This document shows, one piece after another, positions 49,285 to 57,947 of a DNA stretch of 64,000 nt. Location of the stretch: the NCBI GenBank assembly GCA_016703645.1, contig JADJBR010000004.1:319501-383500 (forward strand), in the 5' to 3' direction. Source of the DNA: Zoogloea sp. GTDB lineage: Bacteria > Pseudomonadota > Gammaproteobacteria > Burkholderiales > Rhodocyclaceae. Positions within the stretch are counted from its first letter, which is position 1. Every line of letters begins with the position of its first letter. The position numbers and the translations under genes are program-made. The notes under the pieces are model-generated. The model was not told where the DNA came from, did no database searches, and saw only the letters and a program-made list of their open reading frames with translations.

Positions 49285-49488
49285 CACCAGGACTGGCTTG
49301 CCTGTCCCCGATGGGGTGGGCGTGACTTTGGAGCGGGACTGCTCCTGATTCTGCAAGGCGCTTCCCATGCGGGAGCTTGCGGTAGGGGTAATTCCTGACT
49401 TTTCGATGCTTTGCGCCGTCGCCTGCAATCGAATACCATCGTGGGCAGTAGAGTTCCGGCGGATGTGCGCCTAGAAAAGGAAAATAAA

Positions 49489-49935
49489 ATGCTGGTCAGT
49501 GAAATTCTCGCGATCAAGGGTAAGGTGTTGTTCACCGTTGCCGCCAACAAGACGCTCGTGGATGCAGTTGAGGTGATGACGGAGCAAGATGTCGGATCCC
49601 TGGTTGTTTTTGACAAGGGTCGCATGGCGGGTTTGCTGACCTTCCGCGAGGTTCTGGTCGCCACAAAAAAGGCCGGCGTCGATTGGCAGTCTTTGTCTGT
49701 CGAGGATGCAATGCTCAAGGATCCTGTGGTCGCAGCGCCGAACATGGAGATGGATGAGCTGCGCAGGCAGATGGTGGAGCACCATCAGCGTTATCTCCCG
49801 GTCATGGATGATGGGGTGTTGATGGGTGTGGTTTCGTTCCACGATGTGGCCAAGGCCGTTCTGGAAGAGCAGAGCTTCGAGAATCGCATGCTGAAAAACT
49901 ACATTCGCAACTGGCCTGCAGAGGATCAGGCTTGA
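49489..49935 (+). CDS. Two-CBS-domain protein
   Basis: A 148-residue soluble protein consisting of two CBS repeats (residues 5-65 and 75-135): GKVLFTVAANKTLVDAVEVM, DVGSLVVFDKGRMAGLLTFR, then MVEHHQRYLPVMDDGVLMGV. CBS pairs bind adenine nucleotides and regulate partner proteins, but the partner is unknown. The ribosome site AAAGGA lies upstream of ATG 49489. It is followed by 219 bases containing a run of nine G residues at 49978-49986 and no gene. Confidence 0.82.
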   Translation: MLVSEILAIKGKVLFTVAANKTLVDAVEVMTEQDVGSLVVFDKGRMAGLLTFREVLVATKKAGVDWQSLSVEDAMLKDPVVAAPNMEMDELRRQMVEHHQRYLPVMDDGVLMGVVSFHDVAKAVLEEQSFENRMLKNYIRNWPAEDQA

Positions 49936-50154
49936 GCGGCGTCGAATCCTAAGCTGCAAACAGGTCATCTCGCCAAAGGGGGGGGGATGGCCTGACAACA
50001 AGGCGCTTGAGCGCCAGTCGAAAAGTACGTTGGAAGCCGACACTGTTTCAGTGTTGGGCCGCCTGGGGAGGGCGGGTCCCTGGTCTTGGATGTTGCCCAT
50101 GATGGCGGCACCGGGCTGGTCAGGCCTTGAACCAACTACATAGGAGACAGACAA

Positions 50155-51837
50155 ATGAAGAAAATATGGCTGAAAAGCTACCCCCCAGGCGTTCCGGAAG
50201 AGATCGATGTCAACCAGTTTGCATCCCTGGGCGATCTGTTCGAGAAGAGCGTCGCCCGCTTTGCGGATCACACGGCCTACGTCAATATGGGCAAGTCCAT
50301 CAGCTATGCCCAGCTTGATTCGCTTTCGCGTCAATTCGCGGGTTATCTCCAGGGTGAGTTGAAACTTGGCAGAGGTGCCCGGGTGGCGCTGATGATGCCC
50401 AACTGCCTTCAGTATCCTGTTGCCATGTTCGCCGTGCTGCGCGCGGGATTCACCGTGGTTAACGTGAATCCGCTCTACACGGCCCGGGAGCTTGAGCATC
50501 AGTTGCGGGATTCGGGTTGCGAGGCGGTCGTGATCATGGAGAATTTTGCGCACACCCTTGCCGAGGTGATGGGACGCACATCGGTGCGTCACATTGTCGT
50601 CACCGGCTTGGGCGACATGCTTGGTTTTCCGAAGTCCCTGCTCGTCAATCTGGTTGTTCGCCACGTGAAGAAGATGGTGCCTCCCTGGAGCCTGCCAGGG
50701 CACGTCGGGTTTCGCGATGCCCTCGACAAGGGGGCTGCCCACGGTCTGGCGCCGGTGGCGATGACCCATGACGACCTGGCATACCTGCAATATACGGGCG
50801 GAACGACGGGGGTGGCGAAGGGGGCGATGCTGACCCATGGCAACATCATCGCCAATCTCCAGCAGGCCCATGCGTGGATCAGTCCGTACGTGAAGGAAGG
50901 CGAAGAGGTCATCATCACGGCCCTGCCGCTCTATCACATCTTTTCGCTCACAGCGAATTGCCTTACTTTCTTCAAGATCGGCGCCAGCAATGTGCTGATC
51001 ACCAATCCGCGGGATATTCCGGCTTTCGTCGCAGAACTGGGCAAGTACCCCTTCACCGTGATCACTGGCGTCAATACCCTGTTTAATGCCTTGCTCAACA
51101 ATCCGGAGTTCGAAAAGCTCGATTTCCGCACACTCAAGGTGGCTCTTGGAGGAGGCATGGCGGTGCAGCAGGCGGTGGCTGATCGTTGGAAGCGGGTAAC
51201 GGGGAAGGCCTTGGCCGAGGCCTATGGCCTCACGGAGACATCGCCGGCCGTCTGTATCAATCCGCTGGATCTCCCGGAGTTCAATCATTCCATCGGACTG
51301 CCCATTTCTTCGACGGATGTCAGCCTGCGGGATGACGATGGGTATGAGGTTTCCATGGGAATACCCGGAGAACTGTGCGTGAAAGGCCCCCAGGTCATGA
51401 AGGGGTATTACAACCGGCCGGAGGATACGGCCCGGACATTCACCCATGATGGCTATCTGCGTACGGGTGATGTGGCCACCATTGATGATGATGGCTTTGT
51501 ACGCATCGTCGATCGCAAGAAAGACATGATTCTCGTCTCGGGCTTCAACGTCTATCCGAACGAGGTGGAAGACGTGGTTGCCGCACACCCGGGTGTGATG
51601 GAGGTGGCTGCCCTTGGTGTCCCCGATGAGCATTCCGGCGAGGCGGTAAAGGTCTTTGTGGTGCGAAAGGACCCCGCCCTGACGGCGGAGGCGCTGATTG
51701 CTCACTGCCGGGCGGGGCTGACGGGATACAAGGTGCCACGTTTCGTCGAGTTTCGTGACGAGTTGCCGAAAAGCAACGTGGGCAAGATCCTGCGCCGGGT
51801 CTTGCGTGACACGTCCCAAGGTTCAGGGCATGCCTGA
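50155..51837 (+). CDS. fadD: Long-chain fatty acid-CoA ligase
   Basis: A 560-residue AMP-forming ligase that activates fatty acids to acyl-CoA. The ATP/AMP motif [28 protein letters not shown], the hinge [20 protein letters not shown] and the C-terminal [10 protein letters not shown] are all present. The length and the N-terminal [18 protein letters not shown] match FadD-type enzymes. No other beta-oxidation genes are nearby. A GGAGAC ribosome site precedes the ATG. Confidence 0.9.
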   Translation: MKKIWLKSYPPGVPEEIDVNQFASLGDLFEKSVARFADHTAYVNMGKSISYAQLDSLSRQFAGYLQGELKLGRGARVALMMPNCLQYPVAMFAVLRAGFTVVNVNPLYTARELEHQLRDSGCEAVVIMENFAHTLAEVMGRTSVRHIVVTGLGDMLGFPKSLLVNLVVRHVKKMVPPWSLPGHVGFRDALDKGAAHGLAPVAMTHDDLAYLQYTGGTTGVAKGAMLTHGNIIANLQQAHAWISPYVKEGEEVIITALPLYHIFSLTANCLTFFKIGASNVLITNPRDIPAFVAELGKYPFTVITGVNTLFNALLNNPEFEKLDFRTLKVALGGGMAVQQAVADRWKRVTGKALAEAYGLTETSPAVCINPLDLPEFNHSIGLPISSTDVSLRDDDGYEVSMGIPGELCVKGPQVMKGYYNRPEDTARTFTHDGYLRTGDVATIDDDGFVRIVDRKKDMILVSGFNVYPNEVEDVVAAHPGVMEVAALGVPDEHSGEAVKVFVVRKDPALTAEALIAHCRAGLTGYKVPRFVEFRDELPKSNVGKILRRVLRDTSQGSGHA

Positions 51838-51982
51838 GTGCTCGTGAATACATCCAACGGGCGGCCGGACTGCGCATCTTGCGACACCCGCCGTAGCTCT
51901 TGTACGGTTGCACCTCTCTGCGCGAACTCGAACCGATAGCGGGATTTCTTCACGAGCACCGATCCGTGCCTGAAAATAGCGC

Positions 51983-52011
51983 TTGTGTTTTCGGGCTGTT
52001 GTGCGAATAAT
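51983..52011 (+). promoter_or_regulatory. Promoter of the ilvBN leader
   Basis: TTGTGT (51983-51988), a 17-base spacer, and AATAAT (52006-52011) give a reasonable sigma70 promoter. Transcription would begin about 20 bases before the leader-peptide ATG, the spacing expected for an attenuated leader. Confidence 0.6.
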
Positions 52012-52037
52012 TCGCAGCTAGTCTTGTAGATGACCTC

Positions 52038-52118
52038 ATGACCCTTTTCGCATTCGCCCTGCCTGTCGACGTCGTTGCTGTAGTACGCGTAGTAAGCGTA
52101 GGTGAGCGCGCGTCGTAA
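52038..52118 (+). CDS. Valine-rich leader peptide of ilvBN (ivbL-like)
   Basis: A 26-codon frame from ATG 52038 to TAA 52118 encodes a peptide with eight Val among residues 10-21 (VDVVAVVRVVSVG), plus two Leu. It resembles the E. coli IvbL leader peptide in having a VVRVV core. It ends 33 bases before an intrinsic terminator that precedes ilvB. This is the layout of a transcription-attenuation leader in which ribosome stalling at valine codons reports charged tRNA-Val. The ribosome site is weak. Confidence 0.82.
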   Translation: MTLFAFALPVDVVAVVRVVSVGERAS

Positions 52119-52192
52119 GGGTCTCCAGGTAGTCGATACAGTATTTCAGACCCCCGCCGGCGCGCAACCGGCGGGGGTTTTGTCTTTTTGTC
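52119..52192 (+). terminator. Attenuator of ilvBN: terminator with overlapping antiterminator
   Basis: CCCCCGCCGG (52151-52160), a 7-base loop and CCGGCGGGGG (52168-52177) form a 10-bp stem followed by TTTTGTCTTTTTG. Upstream, GGGTCT (52119-52124, directly after the leader stop) can pair with AGACCC (52148-52153), which takes the first bases of the terminator stem. Mutually exclusive pairing is what attenuation needs. Confidence 0.82.
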
Positions 52193-52244
52193 TTACCCCA
52201 GGCCCGGAAAGCGTTTCGGCTTCCAAAGCCCCAAGGAGAAATCG

Positions 52245-53909
52245 ATGATGCAAATGACTGGAGCAGACCTGATCGTGAAGCTGCTCGAACGGCAGGGAAT
52301 CAGCACCATCGCCGGTGTGCCCGGCGGTGCAGCCCTGCCGATGTACGATGCCCTGTCCAAGAGCGAACAGATCCACCACGTCCTTTGCCGCCATGAACAA
52401 GGCGCGGGCTTCATTGCCCAGGGCATGGCACGTGTCTCGGGTCGTCCCGAGGTGTGCCTGGCGTCCAGTGGCCCGGGTGCCACCAACTTGATCACGGCCA
52501 TTGCCGACGCCAAGCTTGACTCCATTCCCATCATTGCGCTGACTGGTCAGGTGCCCCTGTCGATGATCGGCACCGATGCCTTCCAGGAGGTGGACACCTA
52601 CGGTCTGACCATTCCCATCACCAAGCACAACTTCCTGGTTCGTTCGGCCAAGGAACTGCTGACCGCTGTTCCTGCGGCCTTTCGCATCGCCATGTCCGAC
52701 CGGCCGGGTCCGGTGCTGATCGATGTGCCCAAGGATGTGCAGAACCAGATGGTCAGCTTCGAGGAATTCCCCGATGTGGTGGTTCCCGATGCGGCTCCGA
52801 GCTTCGACATCGCGGCGATTGAAGAGGCCGCGAAGATGATTGAGGCAGCCGAGCGCCCGGTTCTTTACTTGGGTGGTGGTGTGATCCATTCGGGCGCTGC
52901 CCATATGGCTGTCACCCTGGCCGAGCAGGCCTCCCTGCCGACCACCATGACCCTGATGGCCCTCGGCGCGATGCCCATGGACCATCCCCTGTCCCTGGGC
53001 ATGCTTGGCATGCACGGTGCCCGATATACCAACTACGTGCTAGAGGAGGCGGACCTGCTGATCTGTGTGGGTGCCCGTTTCGATGACCGTGCCATCGGCA
53101 AGACCGCCGAGTTCTGCCCGAACGCCAAGATCATCCACGTCGACATCGACCGTTCTGAACTTCACAAGGTCAAGAACGCCCACGTGGCCATCGCGGGCGA
53201 TGTGGCGCAGGTGTTGTCGGAGCTGCTGCCGCGCGTCAAGCCCCAGTTGCGCAAACGCTGGTTGTCCCACGTGGAGAGCCTCAAGGGCCGCTTCCCCCTG
53301 GCCATGCCGGGCATCGACAACCCGCGTTCGCCCTATGGCCTGATCCATGCCGTGGCCAACTGTCTCGACGATAACGCCATCATCACCAGCGACGTCGGTC
53401 AGCATCAGATGTGGGTGGCCCAGGCCTACCCGTTTCGCCGTTCGCGCCAGTGGCTCAATTCCGGTGGTCTCGGCACCATGGGCTTCGGCTTCCCGGCCGC
53501 GATCGGCGCTGCGCTGGCTGCGCCGGATCGCACCGTGGTGTGCTTCTCCGGCGACGGCAGCCTGAAGATGAACATCCAGGAGATGGCAACGGCCGCCCAG
53601 GAGAACGTCAATGTGAAGATCGTGCTGTTCAACAACCAGTCCCTGGGCCTGGTGCATCAGCAGCAGAACCTCTTCTATGGCAAGCGCATCATGGCGTCGC
53701 GCTACGAGCGTCCCACCGACTTCCTCAAGATCGCCGACGGCTTCGGCATGCGTGCGGTGGATCTCGATCCGGCGCCGAATCCCCGGGCCACGCTTGCGGA
53801 GGCGCTCAACACCCCGGGCCCCTGCCTGATCCATGCCTCGATCGACCCGAACGAATTCGTTTACCCGATGGTGCCGCCGGGCGCCGCCAACTCCGAGATG
53901 ATCGGCTGA
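52245..53909 (+). CDS. ilvB: Acetolactate synthase large subunit, IlvB type
   Basis: Catalyses the first shared step of branched-chain amino-acid synthesis, with thiamine diphosphate, FAD and Mg2+. The 554-residue protein has the catalytic Glu51 in CRHEQGAGF, GPGATNLITAIADA, the FAD region ending GARFDDRAIGK, and the ThDP-binding SGDGSLKMN...NQSLGLVHQQ. Its sequence follows enterobacterial IlvB (isozyme I) closely rather than IlvI. AAGGAG seven bases upstream sets ATG 52245. It is preceded by a valine leader-peptide attenuator and followed by ilvN. Confidence 0.93.
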   Translation: MMQMTGADLIVKLLERQGISTIAGVPGGAALPMYDALSKSEQIHHVLCRHEQGAGFIAQGMARVSGRPEVCLASSGPGATNLITAIADAKLDSIPIIALTGQVPLSMIGTDAFQEVDTYGLTIPITKHNFLVRSAKELLTAVPAAFRIAMSDRPGPVLIDVPKDVQNQMVSFEEFPDVVVPDAAPSFDIAAIEEAAKMIEAAERPVLYLGGGVIHSGAAHMAVTLAEQASLPTTMTLMALGAMPMDHPLSLGMLGMHGARYTNYVLEEADLLICVGARFDDRAIGKTAEFCPNAKIIHVDIDRSELHKVKNAHVAIAGDVAQVLSELLPRVKPQLRKRWLSHVESLKGRFPLAMPGIDNPRSPYGLIHAVANCLDDNAIITSDVGQHQMWVAQAYPFRRSRQWLNSGGLGTMGFGFPAAIGAALAAPDRTVVCFSGDGSLKMNIQEMATAAQENVNVKIVLFNNQSLGLVHQQQNLFYGKRIMASRYERPTDFLKIADGFGMRAVDLDPAPNPRATLAEALNTPGPCLIHASIDPNEFVYPMVPPGAANSEMIG

Positions 53910-53928
53910 GCCCCGAGGAGAGAATACG

Positions 53929-54264
53929 ATGTCCGAACAGAACACCAACCTTTCCGAGTACATCCCCGATGTTCCCGAGCACAATGGCTTCACCAAGGTC
54001 GTGCTTGAGTTGGGGGTGGCCAACCACCCTGGCGTGATGAGCCATATCTGCGGTCTTTTTGCCCGCCGTGCTTTCAACGTGGAAGGCATTCTCTGCATGC
54101 CCGTGGGCTCAGGCAACACCAGCCGAATCTGGCTGCTGATCTTCGAGGATGAGCGACTGTCCAAGATGATCAAGCAAGTTGAGAAGCTTGAGGACGTGCT
54201 CTACGTGCGTCAGCATGTGGGCGAGCACCCCGTCTTTGGCCGGCTTGACGAGTTCTTCCAGTAA
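53929..54264 (+). CDS. ilvN: Acetolactate synthase small subunit, IlvN type
   Basis: A 111-residue regulatory subunit with a single ACT domain: ELGVANHPGVMSHICGLFARRAFNVEGILCMPVG. IlvH-type subunits are about 165 residues with a second domain, so the length, together with the IlvB-like partner, assigns it to IlvN. It mediates valine feedback inhibition in the family. GAGGAGAG precedes the ATG, 19 bases after the ilvB stop. Confidence 0.92.
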   Translation: MSEQNTNLSEYIPDVPEHNGFTKVVLELGVANHPGVMSHICGLFARRAFNVEGILCMPVGSGNTSRIWLLIFEDERLSKMIKQVEKLEDVLYVRQHVGEHPVFGRLDEFFQ

Positions 54265-54343
54265 GCTGGTGTCCGTTTCCGCCGCCGAACCAGCGCCGGC
54301 GGCGTGTTAGATTCTTCCTTCATTCCGTTTTCGCGAGCTCCCC

Positions 54344-55483
54344 ATGTCCGGTAATACCCTCGGCACGCTTTTCTGCGTCACTTCCTTCGGCGAGTCCCAT
54401 GGCCCCGCCATCGGTTGCGTGGTGGACGGCTGTCCGCCGGGTCTGGCCATCAGCGAAGCCGACATCCAGGCGGAGTTGGATCGGCGCAAACCGGGCACCT
54501 CCCGGCACGTTACCCAACGTCGAGAGCCTGATGCCGTGGAGATTCTGTCCGGCGTGTTTGAGGGTGTGACCACGGGAACACCCATTGCCTTGCTGATTCG
54601 CAATCAGGATCAGCGCTCGAAGGACTACGGCAACATCGCCGAGAGTTTTCGCCCAGGTCATGCGGACTACGGATACTGGCAAAAATACGGTATCCGGGAC
54701 TATCGTGGCGGAGGGCGTTCGTCGGCCCGCGAGACAGCGGTCCGTGTCGCTGCTGGCGCCATTGCCCGGAAGTGGCTGCAAGAGCGCTACGGGATTGTGA
54801 TCCGGGGTTATATGGCCCAGTTGGGGCCTGTGGAGATCCCTTTCGTATCCTGGGACGAGGTGGAGGGAAACGCTTTTTTTGCCCCCAACCAGGCGATCGT
54901 TCCCCAGCTCGAGCGCTATATGGATGATCTGCGCAAGTCCGGTGACTCGGTAGGCGCGCGCATCAATGTTGTGGCCAGCGGTGTGCCAGTGGGGTGGGGC
55001 GAGCCGGTCTATGATCGCCTCGATGCGGACATTGCCCATGCCATGATGAGCATCAATGCCGTCAAAGGCGTCGAGATCGGTGCCGGCTTTGCCAGCGTTT
55101 CACAGCTTGGGACCCAGCATTCCGACGAGATGAGCCCCGAGGGCTTTCTGTCGAACCATGCGGGAGGCGTCCTCGGTGGTATTTCCACCGGGCAGGACGT
55201 GCTGGTGAGCATGGCCATCAAACCGACGTCCAGTACCCGTCTTGACCGGCGCTCCATCAACAAGGCCGGTGAGCCGGTGGTGGTCAATACGCACGGTCGG
55301 CACGATCCCTGTGTGGGGATTCGCGCCACCCCCATTGCCGAGTCCATGCTGGCCATCGTGCTGATGGATCATGCCCTGCGCCATCGTGCTCAGAACGGTG
55401 ATGTGGTGTGTTCGACTCCGACAATTCCACGATTGGCGCCCGAGGGGCGGCAGGCGGTACCGTCGCCTGAGTCCAAGAGTTGA
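54344..55483 (+). CDS. aroC: Chorismate synthase
   Basis: Makes chorismate from EPSP with reduced FMN, the end of the common aromatic pathway. The 379-residue protein has [39 protein letters not shown] with [18 protein letters not shown], and [16 protein letters not shown], all diagnostic. The stop TGA lies inside an FNR-like sequence. The next gene is YdcH-like. Confidence 0.96.
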   Translation: MSGNTLGTLFCVTSFGESHGPAIGCVVDGCPPGLAISEADIQAELDRRKPGTSRHVTQRREPDAVEILSGVFEGVTTGTPIALLIRNQDQRSKDYGNIAESFRPGHADYGYWQKYGIRDYRGGGRSSARETAVRVAAGAIARKWLQERYGIVIRGYMAQLGPVEIPFVSWDEVEGNAFFAPNQAIVPQLERYMDDLRKSGDSVGARINVVASGVPVGWGEPVYDRLDADIAHAMMSINAVKGVEIGAGFASVSQLGTQHSDEMSPEGFLSNHAGGVLGGISTGQDVLVSMAIKPTSSTRLDRRSINKAGEPVVVNTHGRHDPCVGIRATPIAESMLAIVLMDHALRHRAQNGDVVCSTPTIPRLAPEGRQAVPSPESKS

Positions 55484-55493
55484 TCGCAGTCAA
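55480..55493. promoter_or_regulatory. FNR-like box upstream of the YdcH/MFS frame
   Basis: TTGAT-CGCA-GTCAA matches nine of the ten FNR consensus positions and lies 76 bases before ATG 55569, overlapping the aroC stop. An FNR gene is encoded at 7.2 kb, so control by oxygen is possible. Confidence 0.45.
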
Positions 55494-55568
55494 CTTTTCC
55501 GGCCCGCCCGCGGCGTACAGTCGAATCACGGTATCCGACAATTCAATGACAAAACGGGAGATGACTGC

Positions 55569-55889
55569 ATGGAGCAACACGATCTGAACCACGAGCTTCC
55601 TGAGTATCGCGAACAGATTCACGCCCTCAAAATGTCGAATGGACACTTTGCGAGGCTTTTCGATGAATACCATGATGTCAATCGTCATGTGGTGCGTGTT
55701 GAGGTCCATGCCGAGACGGCCACTGACTTCGAGCTCGAAGATCTCAAGAAGTGTCGGCTCAAGCTCAAGGACGAGCTCTACGAAATGTTGAAGAGCGCGT
55801 CCGTAAACCGATTTACAGTCAGTCCATCGCGATGGGAAGAGCGCTTGCGGGCGCTCTTTTTCATGGTGGGCCCGGGTAGAATCGCGCCG
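55569..55889 (+). CDS. YdcH-like DUF465 segment, open into the downstream transporter
   Basis: From ATG 55569 about 78 residues match the DUF465/YdcH family: MEQHDLNHELPEYREQIHAL, NGHFARLFDEYHDVN, then EDLKKCRLKLKDELYEML. These small coiled-coil proteins normally stop there. Here no stop occurs: the frame continues through a terminator hairpin into the MFS gene in the same frame. A TAA at 55804-55806 in the +1 frame would end the protein at the expected place, so a small indel could have removed the natural stop. Function of the family is unknown. Confidence 0.6.
55837..55861 (+). terminator. Intrinsic terminator inside the YdcH-MFS open frame
   Basis: AAGAGCGC (55837-55844), loop TTGCGG, GCGCTCTT (55851-55858), then TTTC. 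It would end transcripts of a ydcH-type gene, which supports two separate genes. Confidence 0.75.
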
Positions 55890-57074
55890 ATGATTCCCTA
55901 CTGGCGCCTGTCCGGCTACTACTTTTTCTACTTCGCCTTCATTGGTGCCTTCTCCCCTTATTTCGGCCTGTATCTTCAGTCCATAGGAGTCTCCGCGGCA
56001 CAGATTGCGCTGCTGATGTCGCTGATGTCCGTGATGCGCATGCTTGCCCCCACCTTGTGGGGCTGGCTGGCCGACCGGTTGGGCGTGCGGACGCCCATCG
56101 TGCGCCTCTCCGCGGTATTGTCGATGGCAGGTTTCGCCGGCTTTCTCGTGACCGACGCCTACGTCGGCCTCTTCCTCAGCATGGCTTTCCTGTCGTTCTT
56201 CTGGAGCGCAGCGCTTCCGTTGGTCGAGACGCTGACCTTCTCCCATCTTGGCGGGCAGGCCAGCCGCTACGGAAACATCCGGGTCTGGGGTTCGATCGGG
56301 TTCGTGCTGGCAGTCCTGGGCCTTGGCTACCTGCTGGATGGCCTGCCGGTGCGGGCCTTGCTCTGGATCACGCTGGTCCTCCTGGCCGGTATTGCGTTCT
56401 GCGCCATGCTGATTCCCGAGGCGGGGCGTCCAGGCGCTCCGCCAAGGCCGGTGGCCCTGGGGGAGATACTCCGTCGTCCCGAAGTGGCGGGGCTGCTGGC
56501 TGCCTGCTTCTTCATGTCCGCTGCCCACGGCGCCCTGTATGTCTTTTACTCGCTGCATTTGGTCGCCCATGGGTACAGCAAGTCCCTCATAGGGTGGATG
56601 TGGACACTGGGTGTGGTTGCCGAGATCGCGGTGTTTATGGCAATGCCCCAGATACTGAGAGCGTATTCCTTGCGTGGCCTGATGATCTTCAGCTTTGTTG
56701 CGGCCGTACTTCGCTTCGTGCTGATAGGCTGGGGGGCGGAGTCCGTTGCCGTGCTCGTATTTGCCCAAGTACTCCATGGCGCAACATTCGGTGTCTATCA
56801 CGCAGCAGCAGTTGCTGCCGTGAATCGCTGGTTTGGTGCTCAACATCAAGCCCGCGGGCAGGCGCTCTACGGCAGTATTTCCTTTGGGGCCGGGGGCATG
56901 ATCGGCGGGCTCGTCAGCGGCTACACTTGGGAGTCGGTAGGCCCCGAGTGGACCTATTCGCTGGGTTCCTTGTTTGCCTTTGCGGGTTTGATGGTGCTGC
57001 TCGTGTGGTGGAAAGACGGGGGGCCTGCTCAGCTTGGCTCCAATGATGTTCAGGGTGGACGAAAAGGACTATGA
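55890..57074 (+). CDS. MFS transporter (3-phenylpropionate permease-like)
   Basis: A 394-residue transporter with twelve hydrophobic segments. MIPYWRLSGYYFFYFAFIGA is the usual start of the 3-phenylpropionic acid/nucleoside-type MFS (PPP) family, and the loop motif GWLADRLGVRTP follows. ATG 55890 was chosen because it gives that start, although the frame is open from 55569. The substrate is not known. The stop overlaps the ATG of the M48 gene (ATGA). Confidence 0.82.
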   Translation: MIPYWRLSGYYFFYFAFIGAFSPYFGLYLQSIGVSAAQIALLMSLMSVMRMLAPTLWGWLADRLGVRTPIVRLSAVLSMAGFAGFLVTDAYVGLFLSMAFLSFFWSAALPLVETLTFSHLGGQASRYGNIRVWGSIGFVLAVLGLGYLLDGLPVRALLWITLVLLAGIAFCAMLIPEAGRPGAPPRPVALGEILRRPEVAGLLAACFFMSAAHGALYVFYSLHLVAHGYSKSLIGWMWTLGVVAEIAVFMAMPQILRAYSLRGLMIFSFVAAVLRFVLIGWGAESVAVLVFAQVLHGATFGVYHAAAVAAVNRWFGAQHQARGQALYGSISFGAGGMIGGLVSGYTWESVGPEWTYSLGSLFAFAGLMVLLVWWKDGGPAQLGSNDVQGGRKGL

Positions 57075-57913
57075 AATCGGCTTTCGACTGGCTGCGGGAC
57101 GTGCTCCCGGTGATTGTGGCGGCAGCAGTGGTGAGTGCCTGCCAGACTGTCAATACGACGCATACGGGTGCGGTCGGCATTGAGCGCCGGCAGATGATGA
57201 TGGTGTCGTCGGGGGAGATGGAAAGAGCCTCCTCGCAGACCTATCAGAAGATCCTCCAGCAGGCGGGGCAAAAAAACGCCCTGAACCGGGACAAGGAGCA
57301 GGTTGCGCGGGTACGTGACGTGGCAAGCCGCCTGATACCCGCAACGGGGGCATTCCGGCCGGATGCTCCCCAGTGGCGCTGGGAGGTCAATGTACTGACA
57401 TCGAACCAGCTAAATGCCTGGTGCATGGCAGGCGGGAAGATCGCGTTCTACTCCGGCATCATCGAGAAGCTTGATCTGACTGACGACGAGATTGCGGCGA
57501 TCATGGGGCACGAGATCGCCCACGCCCTCAGGGAGCACGCTCGCGAGCGGGCATCCCAGGCGGTGGTGACCAATATCGGGGTCAGCGTGCTGGGCGCGGC
57601 ACTCGGGGTGGGGCAGGCGGGGACGGATCTGATCGGATCCGTCGCCAAGGTGACTTTCGAGCTGCCCAACAGCCGTGAGCATGAGATCGAGGCAGACCGT
57701 ATCGGCGTCGAACTCGCAGCCCGGGGAGGCTATGACCCCCGGGCTGCAATCACGCTGTGGCAGAAGATGGCGAAGGCCAATAGTGGTCAGCCGCCCCAGT
57801 GGCTGTCCACCCATCCGTCAAACGAGAGCCGCCAGAAAGATCTCGCCCAGTACGCAGCCCGTGTGATGCCGCTCTACGAGCAAGCTACTCAGCACGCAAA
57901 GCCTGTGAAATAA
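57071..57913 (+). CDS. Periplasmic M48 metalloprotease lipoprotein (BepA/LoiP-like)
   Basis: A 280-residue zinc metalloprotease. The N-terminal signal ends in a lipobox-like VVSAC (Cys near residue 24), so it is probably lipid-anchored. The zinc motif HEIAH is at residues 147-151 and the third ligand lies in EHEIEADRIG. The QPPQWLSTHPSNESR motif is typical of the LoiP/YcaL subgroup, which helps outer-membrane protein quality control. It is coupled to the MFS gene by ATGA overlap. leuC begins 34 bases later. Confidence 0.88.
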   Translation: MKSAFDWLRDVLPVIVAAAVVSACQTVNTTHTGAVGIERRQMMMVSSGEMERASSQTYQKILQQAGQKNALNRDKEQVARVRDVASRLIPATGAFRPDAPQWRWEVNVLTSNQLNAWCMAGGKIAFYSGIIEKLDLTDDEIAAIMGHEIAHALREHARERASQAVVTNIGVSVLGAALGVGQAGTDLIGSVAKVTFELPNSREHEIEADRIGVELAARGGYDPRAAITLWQKMAKANSGQPPQWLSTHPSNESRQKDLAQYAARVMPLYEQATQHAKPVK

Positions 57914-57947
57914 TTGAAGTTTTTCTGCCCTCACCTGTCCTTCGCCC

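Noticed and set aside
49978-49986. Run of nine G after the CBS gene as a regulatory or phase-variable tract
   Set aside because: It lies in a non-coding gap with no promoter alignment that would make it a phase-variation tract; given run-length errors elsewhere, its exact length is unreliable.
49471-51819. 782-codon minus-strand frame opposite the CBS and fadD genes
   Set aside because: It is antisense to two clear genes and has His/Arg/Gln-rich shadow composition.
51702-51959. 85-codon minus-strand frame between fadD and the ilv leader
   Set aside because: Most of it overlaps the end of fadD antisense and it shows no homology-like blocks.
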